This document shows positions 1 through 11,115 of a DNA stretch of 64,000 bases, one piece after another. The notes below the pieces were generated by a model. It was given only the letters and a program-made list of their open reading frames with translations, had not been told where the DNA came from and ran no database searches. The DNA is from Dolomedes plantarius (Eukaryota > Arthropoda > Arachnida > Araneae > Dolomedidae). The translations under genes were made by a program, and so were the position numbers. Every line of letters starts with the position of its first letter. Within the stretch, counting starts at the first letter, position 1. The stretch is from NCBI GenBank assembly GCA_907164885.2, contig OU015503.1, forward strand, positions 67,885,068 through 67,949,067, in the 5' to 3' direction.

Positions 1-291
1 TTTCAACAAGACAATGCTCGGCCTCATACGGCAAGGGTGTCACAAGACTGTCTCCGCACTGTTACTACCCTTCCTTGGCCTGCCCAATCCCCAGATTTGT
101 CTCCAATCGAGCATATCCGGGATCATTTGGGACGTCGTGTTGGGCATCCCACGAGTTTGAACGAACTAGAGGCAAGGTTACAGCAAATATGGAACGAAAT
201 ATCTCAAGACATCATACAGAACTTGTATGACTCAATGCCCGATCGTATGGCATCGTGCATTCGCGCTAGAGGGGGTCCAACGGAGTATTAA
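1..291 (+). pseudogene. Tc1-like transposase, C-terminal fragment
   Basis: Frame 1 is open from the first base to a TAA at 289-291. It begins FQQDNARPHTA, which holds the second catalytic D of the DDE domain, followed about 25 residues later by WPAQSPDLSPIEH, which holds the final E. The C-terminal helix region and a RGGPTEY end are typical of Tc1 transposases (usually about 340 residues). The enzyme cuts and joins transposon ends at TA sites in the nucleus. The visible 96 codons have no stop or frameshift, so this copy may be whole, but the N-terminal HTH domains and first D are outside the window. Intactness therefore cannot be judged. Confidence 0.85.
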
Positions 292-444
292 CTCCTCCGT
301 TCTTTTGCCTTTTTCTCTGAAATAAATTATCCTTTTTCTTTGATTTTCTTATCATTTACTTATATCAAAGTAGTCATTACGTATGAAAAATCTCGTTTCA
401 TTTTGACGATTCCTTCTTGGTTTCGCTAATTTTTTTGTCCATGA

Positions 445-447
<3 letters not shown>
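1..447 (+). mobile_element. 3' part of a Tc1-like DNA transposon, cut by the window edge
   Basis: The segment holds a transposase C-terminus (1-291), then about 155 bp of AT-rich trailer ending in GAGTG directly against TA at 448-449. Tc1/mariner elements insert at TA, so the junction with the (TA)n tract is the expected end of the element. The left half lies outside the window. Confidence 0.75.

Positions 448-485
<38 letters not shown>
448..485. repeat. (TA)n tract between two Tc1-like element ends
   Basis: Pure TA dinucleotide run. It has a Tc1-like terminus ending GAGTG on its left and a terminus beginning CACTG on its right, so it is probably a shared insertion target. Confidence 0.9.
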
Positions 486-488
<3 letters not shown>

Positions 489-1684
489 TGCTTGACAATT
501 GCTAAGGAACAATCACATTTTTCGGAATATTTCATAATTGACATTGAGTGAAGAACTGAAACTCAGTACATATTTAGTAGAGATACTGTGCATTATTTAT
601 CATGCAAAATGGTACAGATTTCGCCACATAGAAAAAGAAGAAAACGAAAAACGAAAAAGATGCTCTTTGGAGCAATTCCAAACAGCCAGCAAAAATGGGT
701 TTTCTTGCTGGAATGAAACAGTTATGGGTACCTTAGTAAGGTGTTTCACCTCATCGGACACTAATGCACATTTTGCATCTGTTTTTTATGCTGTCTACTA
801 AAGTATTGAGGAGTCCTTTGGGGATATTGTCCCACTCCTCTCTCAAGGTGATTTTCAGTTCTTGCAAGGTTCGGGGAGGGCGATTTATTTGAGAAACACG
901 TCTGCTAAGAGCATCCCAGGCATGCTTTATAGGATTTAAGCCAAGAGAGTAAGTAGACCATGTCATACGTTCAATATTTTCACTTTCTAGTGTATCCGAT
1001 ACTTCAGCGGTCTTTATGATGCTTTAACAGTCTTTGTTTTCTTTTTAATTTCCGAAGAGCAACATTTGAATTTGATCTTAAAGTGTGCCAGACTGTCATA
1101 TGTGAAATAGTTTTACTTGTCTGCTGTGTTATTTTACGAGTAGACAAGTTCTGTTTCGTTGCAAACTTGAAGATTCGTCTATTATCGCGAGCTGATAATT
1201 TTCTTTTTCTGCCAGATCTTTCATATTTTCCATAAAAATCTTTTTTATTTAAAACGTTATGAATAGCAGTTTTAGAACGTTTAAGTATCTTACTTATTTA
1301 ACGTTCCGATTTTCCAGAGCCATTATAAAACTAAATTTTTTGAACATCTAGTTCAGATAATTCTCTTCCACGCGGCATTGTGAATTTCCTCATAAAAACA
1401 AACAAATTAAATTCTATTTTCTTTTACAATATTTTTGCTTGGACTTTTATGTGATGTAAAGTCACAGTTTATCTACGATTTTGAAAGAAAAAATAAAATA
1501 GTTTTAAAAGCACAAACGATTCTAAATAAAAAAATAAATGGTCTTATATTTATGTGACACCAAGACAAAAAATTGTTTGCTATGTGAAATTCATTCAAAT
1601 TTTTTTTTCTTTAAGCGATTTATTTCAGAAAATATAACTTTTTTCATTTGCTTCAAATTTTAAAATTATTCATTTTATGCAGTG
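486..1684 (-). mobile_element. Internally deleted Tc1-like element (ends tentative)
   Basis: CACTG at 486-490 next to TA, and CAGTG at 1680-1684 followed by TA, form a plausible pair of ends around transposase remnants on the minus strand. Beyond those few bases the two ends do not match well, so the boundaries are inferred. The transposase inside is certain; the exact element limits are not. Confidence 0.45.
751..1378 (-). pseudogene. Tc1-like transposase pseudogene lacking the catalytic core
   Basis: The minus strand opens at ATG 1378 with MPRGRELSEL, the usual Tc1 start, followed by an HTH/paired-like DNA-binding region (AIHNVLNKKDFYGKYE, then a basic SGRKRK stretch). A stop interrupts the first helix region, and the second HTH (LSTRKITQQTSKTIS) follows. 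The sequence then jumps at about 970-1010 to the C-terminal block (LGLNPIKHAWDALSRRV and a final helix, 751-966). About 150 residues that should hold the first two catalytic D residues are missing, so this copy cannot encode an active enzyme. The third acidic position reads NPIKH, where active relatives have NPIEH. Confidence 0.8.
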
Positions 1685-1736
1685 TAATATTAAAATGAGT
1701 GATATTTTGGGTGGTCTTATTATTTTGTTACACAAT

Positions 1737-2842
<1,106 letters not shown>

Positions 2843-2910
2843 ATATATATATATATTATATATATATATATATATTTTAATCCAAATATATATATTTTGG
2901 AGTGAATATA

Positions 2911-2949
<39 letters not shown>

Positions 2950-3002
2950 CTCTTGGGCCCATATCCTTGGGATACATGCTATCCCACACCGTAAGGAAAA
3001 GG
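2843..3002 (+). mobile_element. MITE-F copy 1, right part with (TA)n core
   Basis: A (TA)n core is followed by the conserved right end (CTTGGGCCCATATCCTTGGG, then a GGGATACATGCTATCCC-like palindromic stretch, then GTAAGGAAAAGG) and TTAA at 3003-3006. The same right end occurs at 4.87, 12.0 and 63.0 kb. The left end is not recognisable here. Confidence 0.65.
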
Positions 3003-3174
3003 TTAAAATTTAGAACATTTAGAAAAAAAGTACAAAATTGCGTTGAGTTTTTCACCCTAAATACACCACCCTTTTTGGGATATAACCTGACGTGATAAAG
3101 AAAAATGGGTTTCATTTTTGAAATCAGAACTGAAAAATACATAGAAATCAGTTATCAAAGTACAAACAACTTTT

Positions 3175-3300
3175 TTAATTTTTTTTTTTTGCAGACCTGT
3201 GTTATCAGCATTTACGTAGCTGTCAATAGTAGGCGCATTTTCTCCATAGGTTAGCACTGAGGTTAGAGAATCCAATAGGATAAGTACACAACAGTCTTAC
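3175..3300 (-). mobile_element. MITE-E fragment
   Basis: It shares with 28.14, 31.23 and 32.4 kb the terminal block that reads on the minus strand TTGGATTCTCTAACCTCAGT, CCTATGGAGAAAAT, followed by a block around AGCTACGTAAATGCTGATAACA. It is one end of a short inverted-repeat element; the other end is missing. Confidence 0.6.
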
Positions 3301-3332
3301 AGCAAATTACGAACGTCTATAAACGTCCACGT

Positions 3333-3404
3333 CTAGAGTGGAATTAGAACTCATAGAATCTAGTGCCGAATACCAGCGCCAAAATCCTCCGGCCAGCGTG
3401 CCCT
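3333..3404 (-). repeat. tRNA-like sequence, probably a SINE head
   Basis: Reading the minus strand, a box-A-like TGGCCGGAGG region is followed about 40 bases later by GAGTTCTAATTCC, close to the box B consensus GGTTCRANTCC. The acceptor stem is not convincing, so this is not called a tRNA gene. Confidence 0.4.
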
Positions 3405-3580
3405 AAAAGAAGATGTTTCCTGATTTACCTTCTACACCTGAAAAGTAACTTAAGTAACTTAGTAATAATTACAGGTGAAGTAAAAACGAATTAACCTTTA
3501 GTTACGGGGGCCTATTTCACCGATTCCCTCTTTATAATGGGAAATTTCATACCCCTCTGTAAGAACGGCCATTAAGGGGG

Positions 3581-3655
<75 letters not shown>

Positions 3656-4789
3656 CAGTGGCTCCCAAAAGTGTTCGTACACTTACGATTTTCAATGAAA
3701 TAGGTGCCTATCCTTTAATTAAAATCAGTATTTCAGAATGGGTATTTAATAATAAGATCTATAATCTATTCTTAACAAAACTACAAGAAATATTTTAAAA
3801 ACGTAGTAAAACTTTATCTTTAAGAAACCAATAATCAAAAAGTAACAAAAACTTTATCTCACAAAAGTCATCGTGCACGTGTAAAAAATCTCTACATATT
3901 AGTAAATATTCTAATTTTTCGTTAAATTAATATTTAGTAGGATATCCTTTAGCATCCACAACCGCATTTAAACGCCTGGGAATAGATTGCACTAGTTGTT
4001 TGTAATTTCTGCATCAATGTTCATCCATTCTTCCATCATAATCGTTTTTATTTCGCTTTTCGTGTGAATACCGTGTTTTCATACTCAAACCCCCAGTTCT
4101 CTCCAAATATGCTCTATTGGGATTAAATCTGGCGATTGAGGTGGTGTTTTCAAAACTTGTGCACCATTAACGAGACATCAGAGGCGAACGTTGAGAGCCG
4201 TCTGCTTAGGATCGTTATCTTGATAAAAACACAAAGTTTTTACAATACCGAAATTTTGGGCTGATAATTTTAAATTGTTCCTTAAAATATTTATATAAAC
4301 AGCATGACTCATTATGCCAGAAATAAATACCAAATTACCTAGTCCTGATGCTGACATACACCCCCACACAAGGAATTTGTAGATTGATGAAAATTAAAAC
4401 GTCCTTTTTGACGGGCTAACCACTAGTTTTAAATAATAAATAGAATATTACGGAGCAGGCAAGCAAAAATTAAAGCCAGACGATATTTTAAATGCCACCA
4501 CAATTCAAAAATAAAAATAAAGCACCAAACGATAATTTTAATTAGGTATTTATCCGAAAATATTTCAGTACACGATGGCATTTGTGAGATAAAGTTTTTG
4601 TTACTTTTTGATTACTGGTGTCTTAAAAATAAAGTTTTACTATGTTTTCAAAATATTTCATGCAGTTTTGTTAAAAATAGATTTAGATCCTATTATTAAA
4701 TACCCATACTGAATTATTCATTTGAATTAATGGATAGATCCCTATTTCATTGAAATTCGTAAGTGTACGAACACTTTTGGGAGCCACTG
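3656..4789 (-). mobile_element. Tc1-like element with long (about 225 bp) terminal inverted repeats
   Basis: The ends CAGTGGCTCCCAAAAGTGTT and its reverse complement are directly flanked by TA (3654-3655 and 4790-4791). The inverted repeats extend with some mismatches from 3656 to about 3883 and from about 4567 to 4789. The element is 1134 bp and lies inside the (TA)n core of MITE-F. The transposase is on the minus strand and is internally deleted. Confidence 0.9.
3929..4369 (-). pseudogene. Tc1-like transposase, C-terminal half, broken
   Basis: The minus strand shows MWGCMSASGLGNLVFISGIM, then FYQDNDPKQTA carrying the second catalytic D, then in another frame TPPQSPDLIPIEHIW with the terminal E, and finally IPRRLNAVVDAKGYPTKY ending at 3929. 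Known Tc1 transposases have these blocks in this order. The N-terminal HTH domains and the first D are missing; sequence upstream of 4370 is unrelated. At least one frameshift lies between the DND and SPD blocks, and further stops follow. The copy is inactive but its ends are well kept, so it could have been moved by an enzyme supplied from elsewhere. Confidence 0.85.
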
Positions 4790-4854
<65 letters not shown>

Positions 4855-4920
4855 TTATTTATTTATATATTTATTTATTTATTCTTGGGATATATGTCAT
4901 CCCACCCTGTAATGAAAAGA

Positions 4921-5422
4921 TTAAATCATTTATTTTTTTAAATACAATATTTTTTTCACTTATAGTAACGCTAAAGTATATTGAAAAATATAACACTTGC
5001 TTTTCTCTCCATACAATGCATCTGTACTATAAAAAAAATCATTCTTTAACCGATTCGAATTACGTTCATGAACTTTTAATATTTACTCAAGTGAATAAAT
5101 TATAATTTGATGCATAATGCCTGTGAACTACTTGATTTCTGTAAATAAAACAATAACTTTAAACTCAAGTCCGAATTTCTTTCTCACTGTGTAACGCTTC
5201 TGTACTTAAAAAAAAAAAATTCCTCAACTCATGCGTTCACGAACCTTTAATATTTTCTCACTTGAATAAATTATAATTTGAAGCATAATGTCGGCGAACT
5301 ACATAATACCTGAAAAATATTTTTGAACTCAAGTTCGGATTCCTTACTCTGTAAAACAAACAAATTATATTTAAAATATTTAGTCTCCTTTGGAATTATT
5401 TAGGAGCGAGATATTGAAGTTC
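4921..5422 (-). repeat. Repeat A, copy 1 (500 bp module attached to MITE-F)
   Basis: Aligns over its whole length with 12052-12552. Both copies start at the right TTAA of MITE-F and stop at the same point. On the minus strand the far end reads EL(Q/K)YLAPK, so the module may be a 3' untranslated region plus the last codons of a mobile or retroposed gene. That reading is an inference. Confidence 0.6.
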
Positions 5423-5623
5423 CTGCAAATCTGTTTTCCCTCCAAGTAAGTTGATGAGTTCGTTAATATCCACAGAAGTCGGAACTACATGCTGATTCAC
5501 TGTAGGACAAATCGTAGTTTCCATGGAATTCATCGAAGTTGCCATTTTGTTTGCCGTTGACCCACGTTGATTTTTCGTAGAAATATGTGTGATTGCTGTC
5601 CCTAGAACAGCACTGTCACACAT
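5396..5623 (-). CDS. Hypothetical 75-codon ORF overlapping Repeat A
   Basis: It runs from ATG 5623 to TAA 5396. The composition is not simple repeat, and the C-terminus contains INELINLLGGKTDLQELQYL. The last codons are also found in the second Repeat A copy, where the reading frame continues past the stop. I recognise no family. It could be the end of an element-encoded protein, or chance. No splice sites or start context support it further. Confidence 0.25.
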   Translation of the reverse strand: MCDSAVLGTAITHISTKNQRGSTANKMATSMNSMETTICPTVNQHVVPTSVDINELINLLGGKTDLQELQYLAPK

Positions 5624-5955
5624 ACGCCGGTTTTAAATCCTCACAGTACAATAATAGTTGAGAAAATACATTCTCAAAAGAAGAAAACAGAAGATGAAGA
5701 ATAACAAATGCAAAATAACTTTTACAAAATTGGTCAGTAGATGTTCGACACACAAATTCAGCAAAAATATGCCAAGCAAGGAAAAAAAATTGCCAGGACG
5801 AGAAATTTTTAAACAACTTGGTGCTGTTGAAAAAGCACGAGCAGCGAGAAACAAGTTACCAGGGAACGCATAGGACGAATATACTCAGAGATTATGTGAA
5901 GGAAATTATCAGAATCGTTCTTTAATTTATAAAAATTAGCGAGATTTACTGGTTA
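5424..5955. other. Unassigned spacer with a basic ORF
   Basis: A plus-strand ORF (5658-5873) encodes a Lys-rich peptide with no recognised domain. No other feature was seen. Bases 5949-5955 (CTGGTTA) are the left target duplication of the following element. Confidence 0.4.
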
Positions 5956-6227
5956 CCATGAAGCTACAGAAGGAGGGGTAGCTAGTGTTAAAAATGTGTC
6001 TCTGATTTGGTCGCCACCACTAGATGGCGCGCGCGCCTGATCTGTTGCCGCTATAACACGGAAACCATACGCTTTAATATGGATTTTTCGTATTTTTCAA
6101 AAGAAAAAAGTCTTTTTTAAAGTGCATTTTTAATATTAATTTATTTATTCAACTTAACAATTGTTTATCTTCATTCAAAATGTTTATTTGAACTGCCTTT
6201 TTTGCTAAACTTCATTAAAATTCTTAA

Positions 6228-6974
6228 GAGGGAGGTCACCTTTGCATGCACAAAAATGCACTGATTTTACTACCAAGCTTAATGTGTTGTTAAACAGTTA
6301 ATTTGTAATTAATTTGAACCAATTTTTAAAGGTGAATTGTACAAAGTTTTATCTATTAGAAAAAAAACAGAATTGTTGGGAGATTATTATAAATTATTTT
6401 AAGAAAAAATGTTTTATGAATAGTGAATCTTAGATCAATGCAATGTGCAGAGTATTTTTTAAAACTAAAAGAGATTTATATTAAATTATTCGTATATATT
6501 TTATCCATAGGTTATAATTTAATCTGCACCTAAAATAGTTACCATATTTCGCATAAAAATATTTTTTTCTGGCAAATGTATTGTAATCTAAATTTTTAAT
6601 ATATAAATATAAATTATATTTTTAAAAATATAAATTTAAAAAAAAAAATTTCTGCAAAAAAATACCTTAATTTAGGTAGAAATTGTAGAAACATGCAAGA
6701 TATACATGTATACAAAAAATTTTAGCAATTTGTGATGATTAGTTTTGAAGAAACTGTGCGCACAAGTTTCAAAATAAGTTTTTAGAAAAAGCAATTTAAA
6801 GTTTAAATTTTCTATAAATTTCTTTACTATTAGCTTTATACATTTGGCCATAAATTTGGTTCTAATTGTAGTATCGACTTAAATTTTTTTCATAAGATTC
6901 CTTATATTCCATTCTTCAAAATTAAATCATAATAAAAAATTGAGTTTTTTGAAGGTTTAAGGTGATCTCCCTCC
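6228..6974. mobile_element. TTAA-flanked MITE (TTAA-2), copy 1
   Basis: Flanked by TTAA at 6224-6227 and 6975-6978, with short inverted ends (GAGGGAGGTCACCTT and AAGGTGATCTCCCTCC). It is AT-rich and non-coding. The same element is present at the equivalent position in the other two P-like copies, so it predates their spread. Confidence 0.65.
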
Positions 6975-6978
6975 TTAA

Positions 6979-7751
6979 AAGGGGAGTGGTCACATTTACG
7001 TACTTTTAAAAGTATCATTTTTAGACCTCAGAGGTCACCTATGCAGGATTGTATGTACTACTCATGATTTTTGCTTGATTTACAAGAAATTTTTTGAGTA
7101 ACTGCCTATAATACTGTTTATTATATATGCAATATTTCAAGGTAATTAATAAAAAAAAATGATTTTTTATGCATAAAAAGGTGAATATTTTTTTAAAATC
7201 GAGCATTTTGCAGTCAACTACTGTGCGCATTCTATCAAAATAAATTATTAAGTTACATTAATAATTGCTTACTATATGTGATTACAACACTTTAGACAAC
7301 AAAATCCAAAATTTTTGAACCTTAATATATTTTAATTTTTTAAAGAATTTTTTATAAGCTTTTACTCAGTCATTTTTGAAATTTCTAATTAAAAATATCA
7401 CGTACTAAAATGTTTTAATATATTTTAGAATAATGTTTCTTTATATTATTGCCTGAAGTATTGTAATCATTATTATTGTAAAAATTATTAATGTACCTTA
7501 ATAATTTATTTTGACAGAATGCGCACAGTAGTTGACTGCAAAATGCTCGATATAAAAAAAATATTCTCTTTCTATGCATAAAAAGTCATTTTTATTAATT
7601 ACCTTGAAAAATTGCATCTATAATAAACAGTATTATAGGAAGTTACTCAAAAAATTTCATGTAAATCAAGCAACAATCATGAGTAGTACATACAATCGAA
7701 CATAGGTCTAAAAATGATACTTTTAAAGGTACGTAAAAGTGACCCCTCCCC
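6979..7751. mobile_element. Fold-back TTAA-flanked element (TTAA-1), copy 1
   Basis: 773 bp with inverted arms of about 270 bp (6979-7250 against 7485-7751), beginning GGGGAGTGGTCAC. TTAA flanks it at 6975-6978 and 7752-7755. The P-like copy at 34202 lacks this insert and has a single TTAA, so the site is a genuine insertion. It has no coding capacity. Confidence 0.85.
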
Positions 7752-8337
7752 TTAAGGGAAATGAATAAATATTGATCCATTATTTTCTAGAGCGAGCTAG
7801 TTACACAAAGTATGGGTTTTATTGTACTCACAGTAAAAAGATCAGAAAATATTAATTTTTTTTTTACTTATACACAACAGATTTTGCATAAGCATTTATA
7901 GTGACAACATTTTTTATCATACAACGAAAACTTATTTACTTATCAAAACTAACCTAACAGTAATTAAATTCTATATTAAAATTTCAGCATATTCACCAGT
8001 TTTATGAAGTTTTCATAGTGGAAATATTTAATTTCGGTGAACAATTTAAAAAATAATGATGGCTTTAGCTCAGACGTGTATTTAATTTGCCATAACCACA
8101 AATTATGTTGAATATAAGAAAAGAATTCCATAATTATAAAGAATTGAAACTAACAACATACACTATTAATACATTATTATAAAATAAAAAATTAATGCTT
8201 GATATACAATTTACTATAGATAAATTTGAACAAAAAATTATACATGACAGGTTTTACAGATATTTATAACATTATTTATTGATATTCAATTCAAAAGTAA
8301 TATAAAATAAAAGCTTAAATTTAATAATAAATGTGTT

Positions 8338-8523
8338 TTATAATTTTGACTGTTTTCTTAATTTTTTACCTTTAGCACAGAGTTGAGAATATTTATTTTC
8401 TTGTTTGCATATAAAATGCATGCGTGGAATTAGAAAAAAGTTGACAACATTTTGAATTAAATTAATGTTATGTTGCTCATTGCAACCTATTTCTGGCATA
8501 AAAGGACCAGTATAAATTTCTTT
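8338..8523 (-). pseudogene. P-element-like transposase, C-terminal remnant
   Basis: A 62-codon minus-strand stretch contains NLIQNVVNFFLIPRMHF, then ICKQENK, and ends GKKLRKQSKL at TAA 8338. P-element and THAP9-type transposases commonly end with a helical motif of this shape (a hydrophobic helix, R-x-H/F, then a basic tail). The second copy (43290-43475) encodes the same peptide with very few changes. The THAP domain, leucine zipper, GTP-binding and catalytic regions are all absent. The family call rests mainly on the element ends and 8 bp duplications. Confidence 0.4.
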
Positions 8524-8937
8524 TATCACTTAAAAAATAAATTTATTATTTATTTATTTATTTATTATTTATTTATTATTATTAATTTTTAATTAATTTA
8601 CTTTGATCAGTATTGCTGTTTATAATGGTAAGTTTTGAATGCATTGGTCACATTTAGAAAATCTACTGATCCTCCTAACAACATAACCAGCAACATAATT
8701 TATAATGAAATCTGGCCACTGGAACAACCAGTTGAAAAACATGTTGGCATATCTGTGCACAGAATAAATTTAAAAATTGTAAAACAATTTTCTAAAACAC
8801 GTGTCCATATAACTCAATGAAAACTGTGAACCAGAGGAACATGTTGCGCCATCTGCCGGTGAGTGACCATAATTGGTCCATTTTTCGAGGAATTCTCTAT
8901 TGAAGCTTACCCTCCTTCTGTAGATTCATGCTGGTTA

Positions 8938-9469
8938 TTTACACAGCCATCAGTTGCTTCCAAAATCGACGTGCGTCTACACTTTTAATTATGCTGATCT
9001 ATAACTCAGCTTTTATAATATATAGATGAATGGCATCATTTCAAAGAAGTAGATCGAGTAGGGGTAAAATTTTACTTATTTAATTTTACTAGTTTTCATT
9101 AGTGGTGGTTATTTTTTAAAGAAAGCAAGAATTCTAAATGATGTTGTAAACACTTGGTTTTTCTGCAAAAAATAGCGCTTATATCGTTAGGATCTGTTCA
9201 CAAACGATCCGTGACCGACATCGTTAAATATTTTAATTAATCATATACTAATCGTACCACTGGAAACACGAGGATGTTAGTAAAAGAGAAAGGAAAGTGA
9301 GAGAATTTTGAACCTTGGATTTCTGCGACCAGAAGTGAGAAAGTAAATTAGGATACAGTTTAAATGTTAAGATGTAGTAAAGAATTTTAAAAAAATTATA
9401 ATCGTCAGTTATGCGAGCGTAACTAACGTAAAATATATTTTTTCATATTTTTTTTCTAATTTTTATATA
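8938..9469. other. Unassigned spacer between two transposons
   Basis: AT-rich with several short palindromes; no coding or repeat similarity was recognised. Confidence 0.5.
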
Positions 9470-9872
9470 GGGGAGATCCGTGTATTTTGGACCATCGTGT
9501 AATATGGACCATGGGGAAATTCATCTGTTTAACACTAGATAGCAGAACCATCCCATTGCCTTTAGTAAGTACTAGTGGTATCTAAAGCATGAGGTGACTT
9601 GTACATGTATGCCTGCATTTGAAAGATTATGAAATTGTGTTTTTGGTTTATATGATCATTGATGTAACAGGTATGTTAAAATGAAAGTATTACTTCCTGC
9701 TGTTAGGTAATTTTAATATAATTTTCCCGTTAATAGTAGCAAATGTACTTATTTTCTTAACAGTCCATACATGTATTTTATTCGCACCATTTTGCATAGC
9801 GATATGTGATTAGAAACAACGTTGCTTCGTCCATGCGTGTAATATGAACCACGCGCTGTTGTCCATACTACA

Positions 9873-9911
9873 ACGTGTAATATGGACCACTGGTCCATAT
9901 TACACGTTGTA
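9873..9911. repeat. Palindrome of transposon end motif
   Basis: The arms ACAACGTGTAATATGGACCA and its exact reverse complement surround a single central base. It sits exactly where the transposase N-terminal coding region should be. A second, less perfect palindrome of the same motif lies at about 11233-11300. Confidence 0.85.
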
Positions 9912-11115
9912 AGCATGTTGGATCAATAACATCTGCAGAGAAGGAAAAGAACGTCACATTTGACTGCACAATGAGTGCTGCTGGTCACTCCATCCCACCA
10001 ATGGTGGTGTTTCCCCGTAAACGATGGAAGCCGGAGCTGGAAGTCGGAACTCCTCCAGGAACTCTTTTCAAATGCCAGGAAAAAGGTTGGATGACGATCG
10101 AGCTCTTCAGTGAATGGATGAAATATTTCATTAGTTTCGCTAAACCTCACAAGAACAGGAAGGTTTTGTTAATTCTCGATGGACAAGTGTCCCACACTCA
10201 AAATCTCGAGACTATAGAATTGGCCAGACACGCAGGGGTGATCATACTATCACTTCCTTTGCATACTACCTATCGAATACAGCCTTTGGACCTCGCTTTC
10301 TTTTGTCCATTAAGCGTCAACTATTCCCAAGAGATGGACAAGTGGATGAGGGAATATGCTGGACGGTCCGTTTCACAATTAAAAGTGTGTGAACTGCTCG
10401 GGAAGGCTTATGCACGGTCGGCATCTCTTGAAACCGCTGCCGATGGTTTCCGTGCATGTGAGATTTGTCTTGTCAATCGCCATGTATTTCACGATTTCGA
10501 CTGCGTTCCATCCGAGGTTTCTGATAAAGCCCCACCACGAGTCACATCAGAAGACGAGACCAACGACCACTTGCCAGAAAATTTAGTTCCCATCGACCCA
10601 ACACTTGACGCTACAGTCCAGCAGAACATGTCTGCTTCCGAAGAGCCAACTTTCGAAGATGTAGTCCAGGAGATGAACCCGGTTCCCGTTAGTCATAAAA
10701 CTACATTTTGTAGTTTCTGGAATGTAGTTTGTTCGCAGTGGAAGACATCAGTCCCCTTCCTCACTGCGTACAAAGAAGCCTAAGAAAGAGAAAGGGAAGC
10801 ACTTTAGAGGCCACTGTTCTGACTTCATCCCGTTTCAAGAGGGCCGTTGCAGGAAAAAAAGCGACCAGCGTCGGAAAGAGGAAAGAGTAAGAAAGAAAGC
10901 TCAAAAAGAGATGCTTGCACAGAAGAAGACGACAGAATGAAAACGCCCGGCAGCTCCAAGGGTCTCAGTAAGGACATCCCTAGAAACCTCCGGCCAGGAG
11001 ACAGCTGCGAATCAAGTTACTGAACCGTTTACTTTCTGAACTTTCTGCGGGGAAAGTACGGGGGAAGACTGGATGAGATGCGGGAAATGCTGCTAATGGG
11101 TGCATGAAGCTTGCG
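9911..11115 (+). pseudogene. pogo/Tigger-like DDE_1 transposase, truncated and frameshifted
   Basis: The frame is open from 9911 (VGSITSAEKEKNVTF, typical of the region after the first catalytic D) through ATG 9971 to the stop at 10783. Key blocks are IPPMVVFPRKRW, LLILDGQVSHTQN with the second D, and LPLHTTYRIQPLDLAFF with the third D. These are hallmarks of the family that includes pogo, Tigger and jerky-type proteins. The N-terminal CENP-B-type DNA-binding domain and the first D are missing, replaced by palindromic end-like repeats at 9873-9910. Past 10783 the frame is broken, but a C-terminal zinc-finger-like pattern (FCGES, WMRCGKCC, stop, WVHEAC) is still readable at 11043-11115. Not functional. 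Confidence 0.85.

Larger units (their letters stand above)
3495..4920 (+). mobile_element. MITE-F copy 2, split by a Tc1-like element
   Basis: The left end CCTTTAGTTACGGGGGCC follows TTAA (3491-3494), and the right end CCCACCCTGTAATGAAAAGA precedes TTAA (4921-4924). The termini are inverted (CCTTT...TACGGGG against CCCTGTAATGAAAAG). The internal (TA)n core is interrupted at 3656-4789 by a complete Tc1-like element. TTAA duplication with CC...GG ends is the pattern of piggyBac-type MITEs, an inference from the termini alone. Confidence 0.7.
5956..8930. mobile_element. P-like element, copy 1 (non-autonomous)
   Basis: The ends CATGAAGCTACAGAAGGAGG and the inverted CCTCCTTCTGTAGATTCATG lie between duplications CTGGTTA (5949-5955 and 8931-8937). 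Subterminal inverted blocks (GGTCGCCACCACTAGATGG near the left; its degenerate inverse near 8865) reinforce the pairing. A second copy at 40941-43890 has an exact 8 bp duplication. Ends beginning CATGA with 8 bp target duplications are characteristic of P elements, and a P-transposase-like C-terminus lies at 8338-8523. The interior carries two nested TTAA-flanked elements. No intact transposase is present. Confidence 0.75.
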
